A stretch of DNA of 64,000 bases from Oenanthe sinensis (Eukaryota > Streptophyta > Magnoliopsida > Apiales > Apiaceae), in NCBI GenBank assembly GCA_028671895.1, contig CM053800.1, positions 13,909,886 through 13,973,885 of the forward strand, given 5' to 3'. Within the stretch, counting starts at the first letter, position 1; every line of letters starts with the position of its first letter. The translations under genes were made by a program, and so were the position numbers. Below are positions 46,705 through 57,953 of this stretch, piece after piece. The notes beneath the pieces are model-generated. The model saw only the letters and a list, made by a program, of their open reading frames with translations, made no database searches and had not been told where the DNA came from.

Positions 46705-48831
46705 ATGAGAGGCTTTTCTTCTTTAACTTCAAAAGCTTCTTCTTTATCTGCTTCAAATCATAAATTTCCCCATCAATTTCCCAATCAAACTGCTCGGAAC
46801 CCATCAAAGATTACACCTTTAAACCCTCTCTCCACTCAAAACTCTGGTAAGAACAGGCATCCCATTTCAAATTATGTATCTAATAATGTATCTATTACTC
46901 CATTTACTGATAAGATTCTCAAGTTCAAGATTAAGCCCATTGATCATCTTTATATGTGTCGAATTCTTTCTAGGAAAGATTGGTTTTTGTTGCTAAATCA
47001 TGAGCTAAAAGCTAAAAGAATTGCATTGAATCCTCAGGTAGTTATAAGTGTTGTGCAAAATCAAGAAAACCCATTACATTCTTTGAGATTTTATATTTGG
47101 GTTTCGAATAATTGCCCTTTATTGGAAAAGAATCAGTCGATTCGAGGTGTTTTAGGGAATGTGTTGTATAGAAAAGGGCCTGTTTTGTTGTCCAGGGAAC
47201 TGATTGAAGATGTCAAGGATTCTGGGTTTCGTGTTACGGAGGATTTAGTTTGTATTTTGATAGGTAGTTGGGGACGGTTGGGGTTGGCTAAGTATTGTGG
47301 TCAGGTTTTTGAGCAGGTTTCATATTTGGGTATTGTTTCGAGTACTAGGTTGTATAATGCGGTGATTGATGCACTGGTGAAGTCGAATTCGCTCGACTTG
47401 GCGTATCTGAAATTTCAGCAGATGCAGGTGGATAATTGTAGACCGGATAGGTTTACATACAATATTTTGATTCATGGGGTATGCAAAGTTGGGGTGGTTG
47501 ATGAAGCCACTCGTTTAGTGAAACAAATGGAGGGGTCAGGATATTCTCCGAATGTTTTTACGTATACAATTCTAATTGATGGATATTGTAATGCGAATAT
47601 GGTGGATGAAGCCTTTAGGATTTTAGAAAAAATGAAGAAGAGGAATGTGAAACCAAATGACGCTACCTATAGATCATTGATTAACGGTGCATTCCGTAGT
47701 TTATCCCCACGTAAGGCATTTCAGTTGGTATCTGATATTCTGGAGAGAGAGGCTAAATTGCCTAATGTGGCCTGTGATGCTATTTTGCTTTGTCTTTCTA
47801 GTAGTTCTCTGCCAAGAGAAGCTGCTATGTTTTTTAAAAAAGCTGAGTTAAGAGGCTATTGTCCTGACAGTTCAACATTTAGCGCAATGATTACTTGTTT
47901 GATTAAGGGGTTGGATCTCAATGAGACCTGTGATATCTTAGATAATTTTGTCAACAGAAATTTAAAGCTAGGATTTAATGCTTATCTTGCACTCCTTGAG
48001 GCCTTGTACAAGAGTGGAAAAGAAGAAGTAGGAAATCGCTATCTAAGTCAGATGCTAGAATATGGATTTGTAGTGAATGTGTACTCTTATAATATGCTTC
48101 TTGATTGCTTCTGCAAAACAAAAATGATGGACAAAGCATCCCAGTACTTCCAAGATATGTGTGGAAAAGGTGTTGCTCCAAATCTCGTCACTTTCAATAC
48201 CCTAATTAGTGGGCATTTTAAGGCTGGTGATGTAAGTAAAGCAAGGGAACTTCTGGAGATGCTTTTACAGCAGGGTTTAAAGCCAGATGCTTTTACGTTT
48301 AATTCAGTGATTGATGGTCTTTGTCATGTTTACCAGATTGAGGATGCTTTTGATTGTTTTTCGGAGATGGGTGAATGGGGGGTGACACCAAATTCTATTA
48401 CTTATAATATCTTGATCCGGTCATTGTGTGTGAAAGGGGATGTTTCCAAGTCGATGACGTTGTTACGCAAAATGAAAGTTGATGGTATAAAGCCTGATAT
48501 TTTCTCTTTTAATGCCCTAATTCAGAGTTTCTGTAGGATGAATAAGCTTGATAAGGCACAGAAACTTCTCATTAGCATGTTGACATTGAATTTATGTCCA
48601 GACAATTTTACCTACTGTGCTTTTATCAAGGCATTGTGTAAATCAAATAGATTTGATGAAGCGAAAGCATTGTTCCTCTCAATGGAAGAAAATGGATGTA
48701 ACCCCGACTCTTATACATGTGATACATATATTTCTGCTCTGGTTCAGGCATCCCAGTTTGAGGAGGCAAGAAGAATTTTCAGAAAATTTGAAAAGAAGGG
48801 ATTGTCATTGAAACCCCTTTCTGTCTTTTAG
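46705..48831 (+). CDS. PPR40: P-class pentatricopeptide repeat protein, PPR40-like, mitochondrial
   Basis: Intact single-exon ORF of 708 residues. PPR proteins bind organellar RNA through tandem 35-residue helical repeats. The N-terminus is Ser/Asn/Lys-rich with few acids, as expected for a mitochondrial transit peptide (about residues 1-50). From memory, the region SRKDWFLLLNHELK, LIGSWGRLGLAKYC and RLYNAVIDALVKSNSLDLAY matches Arabidopsis At3g16890 (PPR40), linked to mitochondrial complex III and stress responses. About 13 P-type repeats run from residue 212 to 690 (for example FTYNILIHGVCKVGVVDEA, VTFNTLISGHFKAGDVSKA). There is no E, DYW or PLS motif. The family length (about 660) is similar. 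The start codon is the first in frame and is placed suitably. No lesions. Orthology should be checked by reciprocal search. Confidence 0.85.
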   Translation: MRGFSSLTSKASSLSASNHKFPHQFPNQTARNPSKITPLNPLSTQNSGKNRHPISNYVSNNVSITPFTDKILKFKIKPIDHLYMCRILSRKDWFLLLNHELKAKRIALNPQVVISVVQNQENPLHSLRFYIWVSNNCPLLEKNQSIRGVLGNVLYRKGPVLLSRELIEDVKDSGFRVTEDLVCILIGSWGRLGLAKYCGQVFEQVSYLGIVSSTRLYNAVIDALVKSNSLDLAYLKFQQMQVDNCRPDRFTYNILIHGVCKVGVVDEATRLVKQMEGSGYSPNVFTYTILIDGYCNANMVDEAFRILEKMKKRNVKPNDATYRSLINGAFRSLSPRKAFQLVSDILEREAKLPNVACDAILLCLSSSSLPREAAMFFKKAELRGYCPDSSTFSAMITCLIKGLDLNETCDILDNFVNRNLKLGFNAYLALLEALYKSGKEEVGNRYLSQMLEYGFVVNVYSYNMLLDCFCKTKMMDKASQYFQDMCGKGVAPNLVTFNTLISGHFKAGDVSKARELLEMLLQQGLKPDAFTFNSVIDGLCHVYQIEDAFDCFSEMGEWGVTPNSITYNILIRSLCVKGDVSKSMTLLRKMKVDGIKPDIFSFNALIQSFCRMNKLDKAQKLLISMLTLNLCPDNFTYCAFIKALCKSNRFDEAKALFLSMEENGCNPDSYTCDTYISALVQASQFEEARRIFRKFEKKGLSLKPLSVF

Positions 48832-51328
48832 AATGATAGACTTAATTGTGTAACAAAAACTTGTTTATTGAAAAATATGCACTTATTCCGACTTATATTC
48901 TGATGCGGTGGTGAGATTATACAAGGTATGTGCCAAGACATTGAATTCATCCACAGTGATGTTTAACTATTTGAGGTGTTGATATCTCCTGGTGCGTTGA
49001 ACAAAACAACTGCAACTGAATGAAGTATATCTGGGCTCTTGGTTGTGAAGTTGTTGGGATAAAGTTAGTCCTAGGTATGTGACAAGAAACATTTCCAAAC
49101 AGCGTCTTTCATTATTTGATGATCTTTGTTTGCATAATCTAATACTGGATCATTAGATAGGTTTGAAATTTTTCACCTTCATAGTTATGAGATAAATATC
49201 CTGCTAAAATACTCTCTTGATTGACAGGGTAAATGAAACTATAAGCATCCTGCAAGAATACTCTCTTTATAGAAAATTATATTCTTTAAACATTTGAAGG
49301 GGTCAACTACCCTAAAAAATCTCATGATAATTGTAGTTTGGAAGCTCTGCCTTGATAGTTATTTTAGCTGCTTTGCTGTAATTTTCTCATTAAGTAGAAC
49401 TGCCTTGTCGTTTTGCTGCACAAATATATACATGAATGTGTTGTTATTATTCTGGCCACGATTTTGTTTTTATTCGGTGAGTTGTTATTGTTGCTGTGTT
49501 TTTTTTGTTAATATCAATTAATAGCAACTAATTTAGATTTAGATCTTTAACAACAAAATCACAGCATAAGTTTCCAATAATGGTTTTATATGAAAGATGC
49601 TGAATCGAAAAAAGTATTTGTGGAATTTCTTCTGAACTTGCAGGGAATTACTTGGTAATAACTGCTGCCCATCCAAACAGGGCTGAATCTGTTTTAAAAT
49701 ACAAAAAACTGGAACAATTTAGGGGATGTTCAATATTATACATCTGTACTTGCCAAATTTTCAATACAATATTCTGATTGGAGTGCTATAAACCCCTAAA
49801 GTCAGTATTACAGGAGAGTCAGTTACAATGAGGAAGAATTAGGTCTCTTACTATTTGTATCATTAATCCCTGGACATATTATAATGTTCTAAGCGTCACT
49901 TTCAAGGACAAATCTTTGTTGGTGAACATAATAGGGACATATACTTAACATGAATAAGAATATTCTTGAAGTTTAATTTTTATGAGAACTACTTTAGTCG
50001 AGTTTGTCCAATATTCATGTATATTTCAATATATGATTTAGTAAAACACAGTAAACAATGTAAGCTAAATGACACTGTTCTTTATGTACAGCAATGCCAC
50101 TTGGTGAGAAGCAGGAGTGCATGAATAAGTTTTCTACATGGTCTGGTGATATATATCAAACGTAAACAGGAAACAAAATTCGGGTTTAAACCTATTCTGG
50201 TAATCGACGCCTTCTGGGGGTATGAATGTATGATACTCATAAAGTTGACGTTAACTTTAAGATTTTACTGCATATGCAGGTGGGAAGAGTGATGTTCATT
50301 ATTTTGCAAATTCCTGGTAGTTACCAGCTAGTACCAGAGTTATTCTTGATTTCTGGTGGTGCTAATACACTGATTTTTTAGGTTGACATCCTTGGTAGAT
50401 TTAAAAGATGCCAATAGAGTCTGTCTTCACTTTTCTAACCTGCTTTCGGGCAAGTCTCGTACATTCTTGACTGGAGTAAAATGTTGTTCAATGGTAAGAG
50501 TTTGGTTTGATTATAAGGCTGCTTCTTTTTCTTCCCAACTCTTCATCATTAGTTTACTATCTGATTGAAATACTTGTACATCATTGATGTATCTGTATAA
50601 ACTATAAAGTGATTTAGAGCAATAATGAGAGTCTTAGAGCTGGTTTGACTACTTAAACCATTTCCATCTAATGATCCGAATGATGAAAATAAAATTCCAC
50701 TTTTGTTAGTCATGTCAATTTCTTTTTTCAAATATTTTTTTTATTACATATTCTAAATTTTATATGTATGCTTCAGGCATGAAATGCTCATTTTTCACCC
50801 GTCAGGGTAAATCTTGACTTGTGCAACCGTAGAAGATGGTTTTAGGTTTGACTCTACTCTTTAAAAAAAGGCTTAAATACAAAAAAAAAAAAAATTGACA
50901 ATAAAGCATTTAATGAATATTTATTCAAAATTTGGTCGCAAGGTTTATTTTATTCCGAAATTAAAAAGTCAAGATTAAATTTACTAAAGGTTTTGATTGT
51001 AAATAATTAAGAACATAAAGTTAAATTTACTAATTATTTTAAAAAAAATTTGAATTGTATATAGTTAAAAAACATAAAATTAAATTTCTTAAATATATTA
51101 AAAGATGATTTTAATTATATATTATTAATAACACATAATTTAAATTGTATTTAAGCGTTACAAAAATTGTGCAAGCATAGTTGGTGGCTTGCAAACCAAC
51201 TCTGTCCTTATAGTCATTTCTGTCCCAACCATTATTTTAACCAATGCTGAAGTTAATAATTTGTAGTTTACTGCTGTTGCTGTATTTATCTGCCAAGTAC
51301 TGTGTCGTTTTCCATATGCCTCGTGTTA
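48832..51328 (+). other. 3' flank of the PPR gene, possibly a spliced 3' UTR
   Basis: No ORF that I trust. Several CAG/GT pairs (for example near 49642 and 50279) could be UTR splice sites, but this is guesswork. Sequence around 50870-51160 is A/T-rich low complexity. No recognisable mobile element. Confidence 0.35.
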
Positions 51329-51330
51329 TA

Positions 51331-51621
51331 CTTCCTGCGTCCCACTCAATTGTTAGATTTGGGTTGGTCATGAAAGTTAAGAAAATTATATAAAGTATTA
51401 TAAAAGAGAATGAAAAGTGGATCAAAGAGAAGAAAAAATGGGTAACATGGTGAGGTCAATTAATATTTAATTGATAGATTTGAAAAGGTGGAGGAAAGTA
51501 GTGGGTGAGAGTAAATTTTATAATATAAAAGTTTACTATTTTTAAAAAAAATTGAAATGTAAAGAATTGGATGGTACATCCAAAAAGAGAAAGTGTAAAG
51601 AATTGAATAGGACGGAGCGAG
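51331..51621. mobile_element. Stowaway-type MITE, 291 bp
   Basis: Imperfect terminal inverted repeats CTTCCTGCGTCCCACTCAAT and (right end, reverse complement) CTCGCTCCGTCCTATTCAAT, the CTCCCTCCGTCCC-like Stowaway terminus. A TA dinucleotide precedes it; the right dinucleotide has become TG. No coding capacity. Confidence 0.7.
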
Positions 51622-51786
51622 TGTTTACTCTCCGAAGTGGAATATTCTTTTAAGGGCTAAGACTGAGCTGTGATAGATTGCAATCCAATGAATATTTTAA
51701 TATAGATAATTAAGATTTAATTGTTTATTACTTTTATATCAAGTCTGCATGCCACGTTGAGAAGCTAACTCAGAATACATATTGTG

Positions 51787-51797
51787 TATATATATAA
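51787..51797 (+). promoter_or_regulatory. Possible TATA box of the six-cysteine protein gene
   Basis: TATATATATAA lies about 60-70 bp upstream of the start codon at 51858, leaving a short leader. Confidence 0.45.
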
Positions 51798-51857
51798 TTA
51801 GCCAGATGTGACTCTCGTTCTTTGAGTATTGATTTGCTACCAGTTACACGAAAAACA

Positions 51858-52800
51858 ATGGCAACCCCATTCATCAGTAAGCATGGCCTCACAATAGCTG
51901 TAACCTTTATCTTCATATTCCCTTTCTTTCTTCTAGGTATCAACTATGAAGTAAAATAACGGTTCTTTTTGCTCATTCAGCACTTAATGGAATGCTCATG
52001 CTTTTCTCTTACACTTACAGGGAAGGCAGATGATTATTTTCCTCAAACAGGAGCCGCAAATGGGTATGTTCCTCAAACAGGTAGCGTAGGCGCAGACGAT
52101 CCCACTGAAATTGTTTCCAAGGCCCTGTTATGTTTCAACAATGACTACGTAAGTAGTGTTTCTTTTGCTTCCTGCATTTCATTAATTTAGGCCGAGCTCA
52201 CCACTTTAAAACAGTAGAACTACTTGGCTACATGATAAGCAAGCACCTTTTTTTTTTTTGTTCATATATTAAAAACCATTCATATCATATAGTTCCAAAT
52301 TTCCAAATGTGTTTTCTATCCTTCACCATCTGAATATCCAAACATGAAAAATTAACTTAAAACAATTGCCTATTTTTGTTGCAGGTTTATAGCAGTTGCG
52401 ATCAATCCTATAGATTGACAGAGAGCGGGAACATCAATGTGCCACCAGAATACGCTGATCAATACTGCCATGGGCCATGCTTCAGTGAAACTAACCTTGT
52501 GCTCAACTGTGTCGATAACATATTATCGCACTTCTTGTTTTACAACAGGGCATCGATACAGGACGTCAGAGAGACAATCATGGCAGGATGTAGCTATGGT
52601 CCAGAAAGAGGTAAAAACATCAGATTCTTTGTTTTGTATTCTTTGTGGATTCTCCTTATCAAATTAGATTGTGATGCGTAGGTAACTTCAATGTGGCTGA
52701 GCATATTCAAGCTAGAGAAAACACTTCCCCCAAGGGTTCAAATTCTGTCATTTGTGGGCTTCTCTCGTTGATTATATGCGTGGGATATCATTTAGTATAG
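51858..52800 (+). CDS. Secreted, probably GPI-anchored six-cysteine plant protein (four exons)
   Basis: Exons by my reading: 51858-51936, 52021-52148, 52385-52610, 52682-52800, all with GT-AG introns; 552 nt, 183 residues. Residues 1-27 form a signal peptide (TIAVTFIFIFPFFLLG). A short repeat follows (DYFPQTG.., GYVPQTG..). The central domain DDPTEIVSKALLCFNN, VYSSCDQSYRLTESGNINV, PPEYADQYCHGPC, VLNCVDNIL, MAGCSYGPERGNFNVAEHI has six cysteines, enough for three disulfides. The C-terminus (SNSVICGLLSLIICVGYHLV) is a hydrophobic tail after Ser/Asn residues, fitting a GPI signal. I recall this as a conserved land-plant domain of unknown function (DUF7731, name unverified). Predicted at the cell surface; biochemical role unknown. 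No lesions. Confidence 0.8.
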
Positions 52801-54404
52801 TAAAGACTACATATGATCAGTGTGTTGATGATTAAGTTTGTAGAAAGTTGTAGTTTTCTAGCATTTCAGTTGAGGGAAATGTCATTTGTATAACCTTCTC
52901 TCCCAACAGATTATGGTATACTAATATTCTATACTTGTTTATGCAGCATTTCTTATGTTTTATTCACAGTTTTCTCAATCTTGTATCTATATAAACAGGA
53001 GAGGACCATTAGTATGGGCTAGGGCGGCCTGGAGCCCGGGTGAAACAATTTTTTTTTCTATTAATATGTTATAGAAAATCAACTCTATCCCGGGTAAAAA
53101 AAAATTTAAAAGCCCATATATACTTTAGGTTTGAAATATTTTTACTATTCATTTTGTCAGCAATTTTGTCTAGTCCAAATAAAAAAAGTCACTAATCAAA
53201 AAGAATAAATTCATTTATATTTAATTAATATAAATTAACATAATTTTATAATTATATAAATAAAATTAGTTATGGGTGAAAGTTTTTTTTGTTAGTGATA
53301 TAAGATTATGCACATAAGATACCTACTAATGAGGAGAGTTTTGTTAAATATATAACTAATTAGTGTACGTGGGTTAATACATGAAAGTATATAAGTATAT
53401 GTGATACCTATGAGTAGAATTACATATAAACAATTAAACAAATGATAAAAGATAGTGTGGAGTTTTGAAGAAAAACCTTGTGAAGAACATTATGGAGTTT
53501 TAGTTTTACATGATCAAATTTTTATTAGGTTTGTAATACTTCATTTTTATTTGTTTTTTATCGTATATTTCATTGTTGAATTATTAATTATTTTATTTAT
53601 CTATTTTTTCTATCAGGGTGTATTTTTATCGATTACCAAGCTGTGAAGAAAATTTAAAAAATATTTGGAAATTTCATAATTCCTAAACAATCAGGTTAGT
53701 TTTTCAGAATATTAATTTATTTTACTTTTATTGTTACATAATAATAATAATAATTTTATATTATTAAGAGTGCATTTTCTCATCATTTGCAGGGTTGAAA
53801 GAAAGAATTAAAAAAATATTTCATAAGATCAAGTTTACTAAATTATTAAGTTTAATATAATAATTTATCTTTTATTTGTTTATTAAATTATTTCAATTTT
53901 TTATTATTAAATAACTATGTATTTTATTATATTTTTTGTCTCAGGAGTGTATTCTCACTTTGAGAAAGGAGAGCATTTTTAAGAGATCAATATCCAGCCT
54001 AAAAGAACCGGTTAGTGATTGTAACATAATATTTGTGTTAACTAGCAAAAAAGAACATAATAGCTGTTTTTTTTTTGTTTTTTAGTTAAAATATTTGAAT
54101 TATTTCTTTTTAACATGTTAACTTTTTATTGATTAAATGTGTATGTAAATAACAGTAAATATTAAAATATTAAAATTTTAATTTTGTGTATATTAATAAT
54201 ATATTTTTAGTGCTTATATAAACACTATGTTATTGCACATCTTTGTCATTTTATATTTTTGTGATAATTAAATTCATATACGTGTGTTATGTTTTTTTAT
54301 AAAAAAAACAAAACATAAAAGTTCATTTTTTTATTAGTACTTTATATAATACTTTGTTTTAGAAACTGACTAACAGGTATGTAATACTTTTGAGCCAAAC
54401 TAGC
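52801..54404. other. Intergenic, AT-rich, with transposon-like debris
   Basis: No gene. A short GGCGGCCTGGAGCCCGGGTG word at about 53025 resembles the GC-rich ends of some plant hAT elements and recurs loosely at 60598; it is too little to call an element. The rest is low complexity. Confidence 0.4.
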
Positions 54405-55031
54405 ATATTTGTAACACCCCAGTCCCACATCGAGTAGATTGGGATAATTTGTTCAGTATACAAGTAAAAAATACTACTACTAAGTGCACCAACAAATCAT
54501 GATTTTTTGGGGGCCTGTGGTGGGCTTGTGGATTACCCAAGTTGTTGTATTTGGGCCAGTTTACTTTGCGCCTATTTCGGATTTGGAAGTCGGGACTTGA
54601 CCCGATTTTCGAAAAAGACTCGGGCTTTGACCCGGGTTGTCAAATATGGTATTCAGAGCCAACTCTCGAAAGCTTGATTTGTCAAGTTGCCGGAGGTGGG
54701 GACACGAAGGCTGGTGGTATTATCCCACAATGGACAGAGGTCTTGAGGTGGGGGCACGAAGCTAGCCGGTATTATCCCACAATGGCTAGAGAGGTACGAT
54801 CTGGGCCTATGGGCTATCTGTTCGGCCTGACGAGGACGTCAGGAATTTAAGTGGGGGAGTTTGTAACACCCCAGTCCCACATCGAGTAGATTGGGATAAT
54901 TGTGGGCTTGTGGATTACCCAAGTTGTTGTATTTGGGCCAGTTTACTTTGCGCCTATTTCGGATTTGGAAGTCGGGACTTGACCCGATTTTCGAAAAAGA
55001 CTCGGGATTTGACCCGGGTTGTCACAATATT
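54405..55031 (+). mobile_element. Complete TRIM retrotransposon (54410-55026) with TSD ATATT
   Basis: LTR1 54410-54644 and LTR2 54862-55026 share TGTAACACCCCAGTCCCACA...GGGTTGTCA(A/C)A. The TSD ATATT is at 54405-54409 and 55027-55031. A PBS-like TGGTATTCAGAGCC (54647-54660) follows LTR1, and a polypurine tract AAGTGGGGGAG (54849-54859) precedes LTR2. The 217-bp interior has an approximately 52-bp imperfect tandem repeat (GGTATTATCCCACAATGG twice). It encodes nothing. LTR1 is about 70 bp longer than LTR2. A 102-codon ORF over it is incidental. Confidence 0.9.
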
Positions 55032-55203
55032 AGTTTAGCTAAATAATTAGAAACATACGTTTAACTAATTTATTTAGTTTGTATCTTATTTCAGATTTTG
55101 AATACAAATTATGGAGAATCAGAACCGAAAGAGGAAGACTTTGTCTTCATTTTCTAATGCATTGGATTATGGTTATAAATCTTAATGAAGTAATAACTAG
55201 AAA
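55032..55203 (+). other. Short flank with a possible hAT/TTF-like start
   Basis: ATG at about 55113 opens MENQNRKRKTLSSFSN, similar to the first residues of some TTF-type hAT proteins, then stops. Too short to call a gene. Confidence 0.25.
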
Positions 55204-55928
55204 TCTATTATATCTATTATAGGAGAACATCACATTCTATCCTGAGCAAATTTATTCAGTATAAAATGGCAATTCTGCCCTTACATGCCTCCCCATACCT
55301 GTTTATCTATCTCTCCGGACCTGCTTATTCAATACAAAACACCCGAGCCTGTTTCCGACCCTATTCCCCGTTTATTTCTATACTCAAACCTAACTGAAGC
55401 GGTGTGAGTCCATAGCCTCTTCCTCGTCTTCTTTTGTCCGATTTACATCGCCTGCTACGATTATAGCAACCTAATTAACATACAAAAAAAATCATGTGCC
55501 GCCCGGATTTATCTGTCTTTTTGGTAAAACCTGAATACCTTTTTTTACTCCAATTTTCTCCGCCCTCTGCTCGGAAGCGCAACTAAAGATCACTTGTGGC
55601 TTACCCATCTTCTGAATTTCACCTTAATTCTTCTGAAAATCTTTGAGTTCAGATGAGTGATTGATTTTGCTTCAAAGTGTTCTATTCCCATTTCATCAGT
55701 TACAACTCCCACAATAGTATTATGGGCTATTGCTATGTTTCTCTTCCATTTCTTTAAATAATTCTTTAAGTGGGTTTGTTTAATTTTAAATATTTTAGGG
55801 GGTGTGATTGTTTGTTTTTCTTTCGAGATGGGTTTTCTTTTGGTGTTCGTGAGCTTCAAGTGGATATATAAATATACTGTGTGTGTGTGTATTATTAGTA
55901 TATACATACAAGGATTAGGACTAGGATT

Positions 55929-56193
55929 ATGAGTTGTGTTGAAGATATTCAAAAGCCAGCAGGATTAATGAATGGAGCACACACACTGCTTGATGAGATT
56001 AGATTATTGAAAGGAATGCAGGATCATCCAGGTTTATATCTGTTGTTACTTTTTAAATTTGATAATGCAAAGTTTTGTTAGGACATTCTTTGTATATTTG
56101 TAGGGGTTCAGAGCTATGTCATGCTTGTGCCAGCCCATTGGTGATTTTGCCTCGGGTCGGAAGCCTTGTGTATTACTTTCCTCAAGGACACAG
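55929..56193 (+). pseudogene. ARF5: Auxin response factor (ARF5/MONOPTEROS-like) fragment, exons 1-2
   Basis: Exon 1 (55929-56031): MSCVEDIQKPAGLMNGAHTL..LLKGMQDHPG, ending at a GT donor. Exon 2 (from about 56104): SELCHACASPLVILPRVGSL then VYYFPQGH. From memory this matches the ARF N-terminus just before the B3 DNA-binding domain, best to ARF5. Lesions: several codons lost between exon 1 and SEL, with a frame change; the invariant Trp of ELWHACAGPL is Cys; the fragment stops at the end of the PQGH motif with GT following. The B3 domain is absent, so it cannot bind DNA. A likely captured gene fragment. A leader-like stretch (55570-55928) could be its 5' UTR. Confidence 0.7.
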
Positions 56194-56646
56194 GTTTGGT
56201 TTGGTTTCTTTTGGTCTACATATTTATCATGAAATATATCTTTTTTTTCATCTCGACGTTGACTTCTGTTCCATTTTGTTCTTGGTTAAAAAAATTGATT
56301 ATTAGTTTAACTAAGAAGTTTTAACTTAAGCATATTGCATTTGGAGTACTAATTACAAATTTATAGTGTAGTACTGTAGCATGGTAACAATGTGGAGTTC
56401 AATTGATTTGGAATTAGTGTTAGAGGACCTGTTTTCCGCCTTTTATTGTTTAGCTTATGCTTCTGTATCAAAAGCATCCCACATTTTGGTTCTTTGATTT
56501 CTTAAAGAGTCCTTGCCATGGTGCAGTTAACAAAATATGGTTATGGTGTGATATGTTGCACCAACATGCTACCTACTTCAAGATTTATCTTGTTTTCATA
56601 TTAATTTTTTTTGGCTAAGTTTGTTTCATATTTGGAATTAACGGTA
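56194..56646. other. Non-coding interior between ARF fragment and hAT J
   Basis: No ORF; possible intron and flank of the captured ARF fragment. Nothing recognisable. Confidence 0.4.
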
Positions 56647-57953
56647 GATGTTTGCAGTGTTGTTAAAAGCGCGCATATGCGCGCGCATATGCGCAAAGCG
56701 CAAATATGCGCAGGTTTGGGGAGTCGCTTCAAAAAAGCGAATCGCGGTAAGGAATCGCGCGCTTCTTTGCGCTTCTTGCGCATTTGCGCAATGCGCGAAT
56801 CGATAGAAAAGCGCGCTTCTGACTGGGCTTTGACCGGGTTGTTTTATAAAAAGAATTGGGTTAAAAAAAACCCTAAACAATAAGCAGCCGTTGGTAATAG
56901 ACAGCCTACAACAGACTACAGACCTACATCAAGTCGTTACATCCTTACAGATACACACAACTGCGTCAAATCTTTACTGCCTTACTGGTAATACATCTTC
57001 TTTCTTATATCCCATCTTTCTTTCTTATAAATATATACACACATATTTATGTATATATAGTTATATACATACACACACAAACAAATATAATGATTCTTAT
57101 ATTATATATATATACTGATCTTATTTATATTCTCTTATATATATGTATATACTGATTCTATATCTATCTATCTATCTATATATATATATATATATACTGA
57201 TTCTATGTATATATATACTTAATTTTTTTTTTAATAAATAGATTCTAATATTATATATATATAACTGATATTATATATATATATATAATTTCAGAAAAAA
57301 TGCCTGAAAAAATAGATGTGGCATGGAAATATGCACAAGCAGTGACTGAGGGCAGTTCAATTAAACTTCGTTGTAATTTCTATGGAAAAGTTACAAGTGG
57401 TGGAACGTTTAGAATGAAGGAGCATCTTGTTGGTGGCAGAAGAGCTACAGGTTGCACAAAAGTAACAGAGGCAGTGAGGAAGGAGGTTCTGAATTTCATG
57501 GAATCGAAAAAAGTACAAGGAAAACATGGGAAGGGATCATCATCTAAAAAACGTTTGGCTGATGAAGTAATCGTTGAGGATGACGATGAAGACGAAGTTG
57601 ACTTTATTGAGGATCCGAATTATAATAGCAACGAAGAAGATTTTATGAATCTCGATGAAGAAGATGAAGAAGAATAGTGATTTAAATTTGCATTTCTTAG
57701 TTACTTTGAGTCTTTGACCTTAAATTATCCTAGAGTTCGTATTTATGTGATGAATTTGGTTGCTTTATTATATATAACAATTTAGATTTGCTTATAAATG
57801 TCTTGTTATCATTAAATCTATAATGTTTTACATTATATACTATATATATATGTATATTTTACTCATCTTCGATAAATCAGCGCGTTGCGCATATGCTCCA
57901 CGAGGCCTTTGCGCTTCGGTGCGCATATCGCATTTAACAACACTGGATGTTTG
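56647..57953 (+). mobile_element. hAT element J (56655-57945) with 8-bp TSD GATGTTTG
   Basis: GATGTTTG at 56647-56654 and again at 57946-57953. Terminal inverted repeats: CAGTGTTGTTAAAAGCGC at the left, and the right end reads CAGTGTTGTTAAATGCG on the opposite strand. Subterminal regions (56670-56830 and 57880-57935) are dense in GCGC/GCGCATATGCGC palindromes, in contrast with the AT-rich surroundings. It encodes one 125-residue protein (57300-57677) preceded by AT dinucleotide-rich sequence. Much shorter than autonomous hATs. Confidence 0.92.
57300..57677 (+). CDS. BED zinc-finger-like protein of hAT element J, 125 residues
   Basis: The N-terminal 55 residues follow the BED finger layout of plant hAT transposases (VAWKYAQAV, IKLRCNFYGKVTSGGTFRMK, then EHLVGG): conserved aromatic, first Cys, the GG..R.K.HL helix. 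The second zinc ligand, normally Cys in CNFCGKV, is Tyr here, so zinc binding is doubtful. Residues 60-90 are basic; the end (about 35 residues) is extremely acidic (DDDEDEVDFIEDPN). The RNase H-like catalytic core and dimerisation domain are absent. It may be a non-catalytic DNA-binding or titrating protein, or a decayed N-terminal exon. The start codon is a natural choice: an AT-rich stretch with a possible AG acceptor lies just upstream. Confidence 0.65.
   Translation: MPEKIDVAWKYAQAVTEGSSIKLRCNFYGKVTSGGTFRMKEHLVGGRRATGCTKVTEAVRKEVLNFMESKKVQGKHGKGSSSKKRLADEVIVEDDDEDEVDFIEDPNYNSNEEDFMNLDEEDEEE

Noticed and set aside
46520..46807. 95-codon minus-strand ORF overlapping the PPR start
   Set aside because: Antisense to the PPR N-terminus and to hAT I end repeats; no support.
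49294..50568. Small ORFs downstream of the PPR gene
   Set aside because: No conserved motif, Cys/Phe-rich random-like; more likely 3' UTR or intergenic.
53455..53646. 63-codon ORF starting MWSFEEKPCEEHYG
   Set aside because: Quickly becomes Phe/Ile-rich low complexity in AT-rich DNA; no recognisable domain.
54542..54850. 102-codon ORF
   Set aside because: Covers the LTR and interior of the TRIM; no coding signal, and crosses PBS.
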